NCBI RefSeq assembly: GCF_047948215.1
Contig: NC_134456.1
Location: 82,166,515-82,230,514 of the forward strand
Direction: 5' to 3'
Source of the DNA: Lycorma delicatula
Taxonomy: Eukaryota > Arthropoda > Insecta > Hemiptera > Fulgoridae
DNA: 64,000 nt
Positions 58,314-64,000 of this stretch are shown here, piece after piece. Positions within the stretch are counted from its first letter, which is position 1; each line of letters opens with the position of its first letter. The position numbers and the translations under genes are program-made. Below the pieces are notes generated by a model, which worked only from the letters and a program-made list of their open reading frames with translations, did no database searches and had not been told where the DNA came from.

Positions 58314-59345
58314 ATGGTGTTTTCGCTAGATGAACGTGTTTTCATTGTTGAGTCGTACTTCAGTACGAAATCAGTGGTCGCAGTGCAAGATTTGTTTCGC
58401 CTTAAGTACTCAGATAAACCAGCTCCTAACAAAACATCAGTATTAAGGTTAGTTACAAAATTTAGAGAGACTGGTTCTGTTAATAACAAGGAACACAAAA
58501 GATCTGCGTCAGTGTTCAATACAGATACAGTCACTGAAATCAAAGACCGATTACTCGCCTCGCCAAATAAATCGATCAGAAGTTTGTCTGCTGAAATTAA
58601 TTTGTCTAAATCAACTGTTCATCGGGCGACCAAACAATTACAATTACGACCTTATCGCATTCAAACGGTTCATCAACTTCTTGAGCTCGACAAAGAAAAA
58701 CGGCTACAATATTGTCAACGGTTCCGTCGATTTCTGCGTGAGGGAATTAATGTTATGGATTCGTTATTTTTCATAGATGAAGCACGGTTTCATTCAGACG
58801 GCTACGTAAACAGCCAAAACAGTAGAATTTGGAGTGCTGAAAATCCCCACGTTTATCACGAAAAACAATTACACCCGCAGAAGTTGGGCGTGTGGTGCGC
58901 GATATCGCGGAAGAAAATAATCGGTTCTATTTTTTCCGAGTACACCATTAATGCAGAACGATATCAGGATATTTTATTTCAGTTCATCCCACTCTTGGAA
59001 GAGGAAAACAGACACTGCTGGCTACAACATGACGTTGCGACATTGCACTACGCAGGTTCAACTTCTGATTTCGTTGAGGAATTCTTTGGTAATCGTATTA
59101 TCGGTCGAGGCTTGTGGCCACCAAGATCTCCAGATTTGACTGCGGCGGATTTTTTTCTACGGGGTTACCTCAAAGTAAAAGCCTACAGCAACAAACCACG
59201 AACACTTGAACGATTGAAAGTCAATATTGAACAAGCTGTATTAAATATCCAGCCACAAACTTTGAAAAAAGTTGCAAGAAACGCTGTAAAAAGAATTGAA
59301 GCTTGTATTCAAGAAGATGGCGGCCACTTCCAACATTTACTCTAA
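58314..59345 (+). CDS. Transposase, DUF4817/DDE_3 type (Tc1/mariner superfamily), 343 codons, open
   Basis: ATG at 58314 follows a 160-bp leader inside the left inverted repeat. Residues about 5-60 form the first helix-turn-helix (LDERVFIVESYFSTKSVVAV, then LRLVTKFRETGSV), and residues about 70-118 the second (SPNKSIRSLSAEINLSKSTV). The catalytic region has D155 (LFFIDEARFH), D240 (CWLQHDVATLHYA) and D279 (PPRSPDLTAADFF), with 38 residues between the second and third Asp. PHVYHEKQLHPQKLGVWCAI lies between. The C-terminus GGHFQHLL is typical. Cleavage and joining of DNA at TA is the expected reaction, in the nucleus. Oddities: LQHDVATLHYA where QQDGATCHTA is usual, and FLRGYLK where FLWGYLK is usual. 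Either change may weaken activity. No stop or shift is present. Confidence 0.93.
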   Translation: MVFSLDERVFIVESYFSTKSVVAVQDLFRLKYSDKPAPNKTSVLRLVTKFRETGSVNNKEHKRSASVFNTDTVTEIKDRLLASPNKSIRSLSAEINLSKSTVHRATKQLQLRPYRIQTVHQLLELDKEKRLQYCQRFRRFLREGINVMDSLFFIDEARFHSDGYVNSQNSRIWSAENPHVYHEKQLHPQKLGVWCAISRKKIIGSIFSEYTINAERYQDILFQFIPLLEEENRHCWLQHDVATLHYAGSTSDFVEEFFGNRIIGRGLWPPRSPDLTAADFFLRGYLKVKAYSNKPRTLERLKVNIEQAVLNIQPQTLKKVARNAVKRIEACIQEDGGHFQHLL

Positions 59346-59431
59346 ATGTAAGGTAATGGATGGTAATAATAAAAATTACATTTACATTTACACATGCCTT
59401 TTTATTATTTCAATACCTACCAATATAAGGT

Positions 59432-59459
59432 TGGGTTGCGTTTTATATGGGACACTCTG
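59432..59459 (-). repeat. Right terminal inverted repeat of the intact transposon
   Basis: Read on the minus strand it starts CAGAGTGTCCCATATAAAAC; followed by the TA target copy. Confidence 0.95.
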
Positions 59460-59570
59460 TATAATTATGTTTACCTATTATGTAATTTTATCTTTTAAGG
59501 TTTGTTACAAGTAGATCAGACCACAGATCTATTTGGCCTCTAAATTTTTTCCAATGAATCTGTTTAAATA

Positions 59571-59880
59571 TATTTTTCATGTTGAATTGCAGGTTTTTAA
59601 GGTTGTCTAATGATTAAGTTTTGATCAGGTCATACATCGATAAGAAAATTTTGTCCTTCAGCGAAAATATTAAAATAATGTCTGGGGGGCCTCTAATATG
59701 GAATAATTATTACTCAGTGCTCTTTAGTGCAGGACAGTTACTATTCAAAGCCCCCCCCCCCCAGGCTGCATTTAAATATTTCCGTTGAAGGACAACATTT
59801 TCTTGTCGATGTAAGACCTGACGGGAACTTAATCATTAGACAACCTTAAAAGACTGCTATTTCTACAACATGAAAAATCT
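59571..59880. repeat. 310-bp inverted-repeat element (arms about 105 bp)
   Basis: The left arm (59571-59674) and right arm (59771-59880) are imperfect reverse complements, sharing AAGGTTGTCTAATGATTAAG, ATACATCGA(T/C)AAGAAAAT and TTGTCCTTCA blocks. The 95-bp centre includes a C12 run (59751-59762) and a G6 run. No coding; it looks like a foldback MITE. Confidence 0.88.
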
Positions 59881-59882
59881 TT

Positions 59883-60130
59883 CTTGTACGACTATTAAAT
59901 TACATATACACATTTTTTTTACAATCAAGGGTTAATATCCTATTAATAAATCAATATATTTAAATTAAAAAAAAAGTTAAAAAAAAGGAAATAAGTCAAA
60001 TTCGAACCGATGTGCCTTCCCCTTGTATGATCCAAATATTTCATTAATTAAAATTTTATGTGGTTATAATTGTGGAACCACTGAAAATAAATACCAGAAA
60101 ATAAATACTAAAAAATACCAGAACAGAGCT
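59883..60130 (-). mobile_element. MITE family A, terminal fragment
   Basis: It begins TTGTACGACTATTAAATTAC, the reverse complement of the right end of the copy at 55807-57493. It continues through TCGAACCGATGTGCCTTCC and a decayed TGGTTATAATTGTGGAACCA block, and fades near 60130. It directly follows the inverted-repeat element. Confidence 0.6.
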
Positions 60131-61261
60131 TTTTTAAAATAAAATTTTCTTTTGATCTTTATTGACAAAGAATGGGAAAAGTAAAATAGGTTTTAAATTA
60201 AATATTTTATGAACTGCTTATAAAGTGTAAACGCCCCTTTAGCGAGCACTTAGGACGTGAGAGAAACTGACGTACCACATTTTACCCTTTTTATGTTCTG
60301 GAAATATTGCGATCAATGAATGAATAGTATTTAATAATATACAGAGTGATTTAGAAATAAGTTTTATATATAAAGGAAATAAGGGATAAGGGAAATAAGT
60401 TTTGGCAACTGATTCTAGAGCTTGAAATAAGAAAAAATGTTGATACAAACATATAAGCGAAAAATGCTTTTTATCAATTTACGACTAGCAAAAAATGTCA
60501 CCCGGATTTCACTTCCCCCGGTGAAATGAGATCGTACTGAAATTTTTAAGGAGTTATATAAGGGATAAACTTGATGATTTCTTATGATTATTGACCTGAA
60601 AATCGAATAAAACAGATCCTAGAACTGTATGTCCCGTAGTTTTCATGATATCCAACGTAAAACAGAAAACTTCGGCGAGGAAAATACGTTTTTTCTTTTA
60701 GGTTTGAGCCACCTAGATCACCGGACCTTTTCCACTTAAATTACTGTTAATGGGGATGGATGAAATGCGAGATTACAAGCAAAAATTAGACACAGGTGAT
60801 GAATTGATCGCTCGCATGCTCATTGCTGCTTCTCTCATCAAGAAACGTGAAGATATGGTAACAATTCCGGTATAAAGGACCTGAGTAACGGATTCCTACC
60901 AGTTAAAAGGAAAGTAGTAGAAAATATAATAGTGGGAGGAATCCAAAAAGGGGCTAAAAGAAACCATTTTAGTAAAGATTACAGGTCCGTTTAACAATCG
61001 TGGTTTGTAATACTGCTCACTGACACATTAAACTGATGTCGTTACGTGGGAAGAGTTACCGGACCAGGGTAAGAATTTCATAGGAATGTGTAAGGGCGAA
61101 GAATCATTCTCACGCGTTGAGTTGGGTCCGGTCAGGCAGATAAAGAAGATAGAAGTATAAATACTCCGGGGAAAACCAGTTGAGATTAGTCTAAGCGAGA
61201 CGTTTTAATGCGAGTCTGCGAGGAGAGTTCTGCGAAGAACTCAGTGAGGAAGCGAATTTCT

Positions 61262-61277
61262 AGGCGTATACGTTCGA
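61262..61277 (+). repeat. Left target-site duplication of SINE copy 6
   Basis: AGGCGTATACGTTCGA, matched at 61570-61585 with one mismatch. Confidence 0.85.
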
Positions 61278-61569
61278 ACCCACCGGGTTGGTCTACTGGT
61301 TAACCCTTCTTCCCAAATCAGCTAATTTGGAATTCGAGAGTTACAGCGTTAAGTCCTAGTAAGGCCAGTTATTTTTACACGGATTTGAATACTAGATCGT
61401 GGATACCGGTGTTCTTTGGTGGATGGGTTTCAATTAACCACACATCTCAGGAATGGTCGAACTGAGAATGTACAAGACTACACTTCATTTACACTCATAC
61501 ATATCATCCTCATTCATCCTCTGAAGAATTATCTAAACGGTAGTTACCGGAGGCTAAACAGGAAAAAGA
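61278..61569 (+). repeat. tRNA-derived SINE family 1, copy 6
   Basis: The head ACCCACCGGGTTGGTCTACT has box A with a C for A change near its end. Box B is GCGTTAAGTCC with one base lost. Body and CTAAACAGGAAAAAGA tail are complete. Flanked by 16-bp repeats with one mismatch. Confidence 0.9.
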
Positions 61570-61585
61570 AGGCGTACACGTTCGA
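61570..61585 (+). repeat. Right target-site duplication of SINE copy 6
   Basis: AGGCGTACACGTTCGA, one mismatch to 61262-61277. Confidence 0.85.
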
Positions 61586-61811
61586 GTCGAGAGTTCCACC
61601 GTTCAAGATCTAGTAAATTCAGTTATTTTTACACGGATTTGAATACTAGATCGTGGATACCGGTGTTCTTTGGTGGTTGGGTTTCAATTAACCACACATC
61701 TCAGAAATGGTCAAACTGAGACTGCACAAGACTACACTTCATTTACACTCATACATATCATCCTCTGATGTAATATCTGAACGGTAATTCCCGGAGGCTA
61801 AACAGGAAAAG
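61586..61811 (+). repeat. tRNA-derived SINE family 1, copy 7, lacking the box A head
   Basis: It begins at GTCGAGAGTTCCACCGTTCA, corresponding to position about 60 of complete copies, and runs to the CTAAACAGGAAAAG tail. Box A is missing; box B is GTTCAAGATC. Confidence 0.85.
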
Positions 61812-61822
61812 AAAGTAGTAGA

Positions 61823-62240
61823 TATAATTTCTTCCGCTCAAAAACAAACATTTCTGAATATAAGTAAAATTATTTTTAACAAAATGGTACTGATATCAAA
61901 TAGGTAAACTACTATATTTATATAATCAAAATCTGTTATTAATTTAGTTTTGTTAAAAAAAATACATGTTAAATATATGTAATATATTTAAGGTTGTGAT
62001 TACTATGATTATTATTTGCTTATTATTGACATTTATTATTATTATTATTGTTTGCTGTCGCCATTGTTGTTATTATTCTAATTATTGTTGTAGCTTATTA
62101 TTATTACTACTATTGTCATTATTGCCATTGTTATTGATTTGCCTTATTTTACTTATGTTCTTTAACTAATAAATTGTAATTATATAAACATTTTCAGTTG
62201 TCAATCTCTCAATATCCTCATCGGGCCATGAACACACAAA
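61823..62240. other. AT-rich stretch with ATT/GTT-rich microsatellite
   Basis: Trinucleotide-rich DNA at about 62030-62140 yields a Leu/Ile/Cys-rich chance reading frame. No gene recognised. Confidence 0.5.
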
Positions 62241-62360
62241 AATATAATTTCGTAAGCGACAGAAAATCTAAGAAAAAAATTGAAAAGTGCATCGATGTCA
62301 ATGGTGGAATTTTCGAACATTTATTTTAAATTAATACAGTATAAATCACGTGAGTATTTT

Positions 62361-62869
62361 TTTTTAAAAGTAAATTAAAAGTATTTAATTTTTCAATGGT
62401 CTAAATTTATTCTATTAAAAAGAGTTTTTAGTTTTTACAAATTCATAACTTTTTTTCTGTTAAGCTTGTTCTATTTTCTTTTCTTACCCATAAAAAAGCA
62501 TGGTCCGTATGTTTGCTGTATGTGCTCACATTTTTAGTTTGAATAAAGCGCACGAACGATTCATTCATTCAAACGATTTATACTTCTTGGTACGATCGAT
62601 TTATCTAAACTTATATTTGTGTTTTGGGGATAAAAAAGGAAAACATTGGGGTTACAGCTGCGTTTAAATTTCACAACTCAAGAAACAGCTAAAAATGTTC
62701 TGGATTTTGAAATTTTTCGTTGCTAAAGCTTTTGTTGCTGTTAATACGCTAAAGTAATGATCGTTAGTTACAATTAGAAAAAACGTTTAACAAAATCATG
62801 TGAAATAAAACTTGAACTATGTAACATTTTTGTGGCGGGCCGTAGGCCTGCCTTTTTTTTAGTTAATAA
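62361..62869. other. Unassigned spacer
   Basis: No coding. A small imperfect GC palindrome, GGCGGGCCGTAGGCCTGCC, lies at about 62833-62851, just outside the foldback element. Confidence 0.45.
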
Positions 62870-63706
62870 ATAAAAAATTATTTTTTAAAAAAGCTTTTAT
62901 TTAACTCATATTAATATTAACATTAATAAAAAAAGGAAACAATTTAGAAAAACTCTCTAAAAAGTAAAAAATAAGAATTAAATCAAATTGATAATTTTAA
63001 ACAGAAAAATATAATATATTAACAAATATAAAAATGCACTGAAAAGTAAAAAATAAATTATATAAATATCTAATAAATGACCAGTAAATAAAAAGTAAAT
63101 AAATGTAATAATTATTATATTTTAAAATTAAAAGTAATGAAAATATTTAGTTAAATAAAGGCGTGGCACAGTTTTTATAATTTATTTAAAACAACACAAC
63201 ATTTATTTCTACAATTAATCTTCATTTTCATCTTCAATTAACCCTTAAAGGTCATCTCGGTACAAATTTGAACCATCAAAGAATTAAAACTTGAGTTATT
63301 TTATTACAGATAAATAAAGTATATACATATACTAAACAACCTCATTAAACACAAAGTATATTTTTAAATATATTTTGTGAAAATAATATGTGTAAATATT
63401 ATTTTTTTTAAACTAAATACTTTCATTACTTTTAAAATTTAATAATTATTACATTTATTTATTGGTTATTTATTAGATATTTTATTTTTACTTTTCAGTG
63501 CATTTTTATATTTGTTAACATATTATATTTTTTTAATATATTATATTATATTTTTTTTTTTTAATGTATTATATTTGTAAATTCTTAATTTGATTTAATT
63601 CTTATTTTTTACTTTTTGGAGGGTTTTTCTAATTTGTTTCCTTTTTTTATTGAGGTTAATATTAATATTAGTTAAATAAAAGCTTTTTTAAAAAATAATT
63701 TTTTAT
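62870..63706. repeat. Large foldback element with arms of almost 300 bp
   Basis: The left arm (about 62870-63155) and right arm (about 63409-63706) are reverse complements with a few percent to about 15 percent difference along the length. Matching landmarks are AAAAAGCTTTTATTTAACT, TATAAAAATGCACTGAAAAG and GTAATAATTATT, each found inverted on the other side in the right order. The 250-bp centre (63156-63408) has no coding. No terminal motif identifies a superfamily. Confidence 0.88.
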
Positions 63707-64000
63707 ATGTAATCAAATATATTTTTTTAATTTTTTTTTGTTTTTTTGTATTTTTTACTTTTTAGTGTTAATGAACAATAAACTTTTTACATCCAAAAAA
63801 AATATTCTTAATAATATTTTTATCTGAATATTATTGTTAAAAAGTAAAAATATTTATTTTTACACATCGAAGTTACATACATGTACCAAATTTCATTGAT
63901 TTTCATACGATAGATCAAAAGATATAGCACTTGCAAGATTTGATTATAACTAAAGCAAGTTAAATAAAAGCTTATAAAAATGTTGATTTTTTGTTTGCTT
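63707..64000. other. AT-rich stretch to the window end
   Basis: Contains AAGTTAAATAAAAGCTT near 63956-63972, which resembles the outer end of the foldback element and could be the start of another copy. Nothing else recognised. Confidence 0.4.

Larger units (their letters stand above)
58125..59459 (+). mobile_element. Complete Tc1/mariner-superfamily transposon (1335 bp) with TA target duplication
   Basis: The ends are 28-bp terminal inverted repeats (58125-58152 and 59432-59459) starting CAGGGTGTCCCATATAAAAC, with one mismatch (G versus A at the fourth base from the end). TA flanks both sides (58123-58124, 59460-59461), the hallmark of this superfamily. The only gene is an uninterrupted transposase. 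Intact ends, target duplication and reading frame suggest recent insertion. Confidence 0.95.
60921..61811 (+). repeat. Composite insertion: 340-bp non-tRNA head joined to a SINE family 1 tail
   Basis: GAAAGTAGTAG at 60910-60920 recurs at 61812-61822 directly after the SINE tail, followed on both sides by ATATAAT (3-bp offset), suggesting target duplication around the whole block. Between 60931 and 61261 the DNA is GC-richer and unlike any SINE head. It contains a TATAAATA box (61156-61163) and CCAGTTGAGATTAGTC about 25 bp downstream. SINE copy 6 (61278-61569) was inserted later into this block. The head could be part of an LTR or a LINE leader. Confidence 0.45.
60340..62360 (+). pseudogene. 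Broken Tc1/mariner-like transposon carrying later insertions
   Basis: The left end TACAGAGTGATTTAG (60340) and right end near 62344-62360 (TAAATCACGTGAGTA) look like decayed inverted repeats. At about 60705-60870 the plus strand encodes EPPRSPDLFHLNYC*WGWMK (third catalytic block) and then YKQKLDTGDELIARMLIAAS followed by LIKKREDMV. The C-terminal end ATENLRKKIEKCIDVNGGIF plus EHLF and a stop is found only at about 62250-62330. The two pieces are consecutive in related transposases, so about 1.3 kb including two SINE copies separates them. The N-terminal two thirds of the transposase are missing. Confidence 0.6.

Noticed and set aside
58292..58543. Minus-strand 83-codon frame
   Set aside because: It is antisense to the N-terminus of the intact transposase.
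61966..62169. Leu/Ile/Cys-rich 67-codon frame
   Set aside because: Produced by ATT/GTT-rich microsatellite sequence.

Overview
This window is AT-rich eukaryotic nuclear DNA, almost certainly from an arthropod and most likely an insect with a large, repeat-laden genome. The evidence is spliced coding exons with GT-AG introns and a mixture of R1-like, Jockey-like and RNase H-bearing LINEs, a Penelope-like element, mariner/Tc1, pogo, hAT and Helitron elements, plus tRNA-derived SINEs. My recollection of similar SINE and MITE sequences points to a sap-feeding hemipteran, but the window cannot prove this. There are no bacterial operons, rRNA genes, true tRNA genes or CRISPR arrays.

One host gene is recognisable: the last three coding exons of PIGA (15216-15399, 16230-16320, 19568-19645, + strand). 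PIGA is the catalytic subunit of the GPI-GlcNAc transferase of the endoplasmic reticulum. Reading frame and intron phases join cleanly. Upstream PIGA exons are not visible, so 1-15215 is probably intron, at least in its right part, or intergenic DNA loaded with transposons.

Left part (1-15215): a Jockey-type LINE enters from the left on the minus strand (ORF2 start and intact ORF1). Next come a dead DDE_3-type Tc1/mariner copy and a complete 5.4-kb R1-clade LINE (4454-9876) with a perfect 13-bp target-site duplication but several frameshifts. An RNase H-bearing LINE remnant, a Penelope-like remnant with YADD and GIY-YIG motifs, and a pogo/Tigger-like element carrying a SINE follow. Within PIGA intron 2 sit a mariner with about 180-bp inverted ends, a LINE tail and a second mariner remnant.

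Middle part (19646-45590): mostly featureless AT-rich DNA with scattered relics. These are LINE tails, another DDE_3 transposon, a 28-bp perfect palindrome, a 44-bp perfect hairpin, a deleted hAT element, and a nest at 33.2-36.2 kb of LINE fragments and a MITE inside an outer repeat.

Right part (41-64 kb): seven copies of one tRNA-derived SINE of about 300 bp, several with target-site duplications. Also here are a mariner pseudogene, a hAT pseudogene, two head-to-head Helitrons, several copies of a MITE with ACTTCCTTGTAC ends (one split by a LINE), and a structurally complete Tc1/mariner-family transposon with an uninterrupted 343-codon transposase. A broken mariner-like element hosts a composite SINE insertion. 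The window ends in two inverted-repeat elements, one with arms of almost 300 bp.

Apart from PIGA, all coding sequence recognised belongs to mobile elements. The only fully open transposition genes are the Jockey ORF1 (117-1574) and the transposase at 58314-59345.
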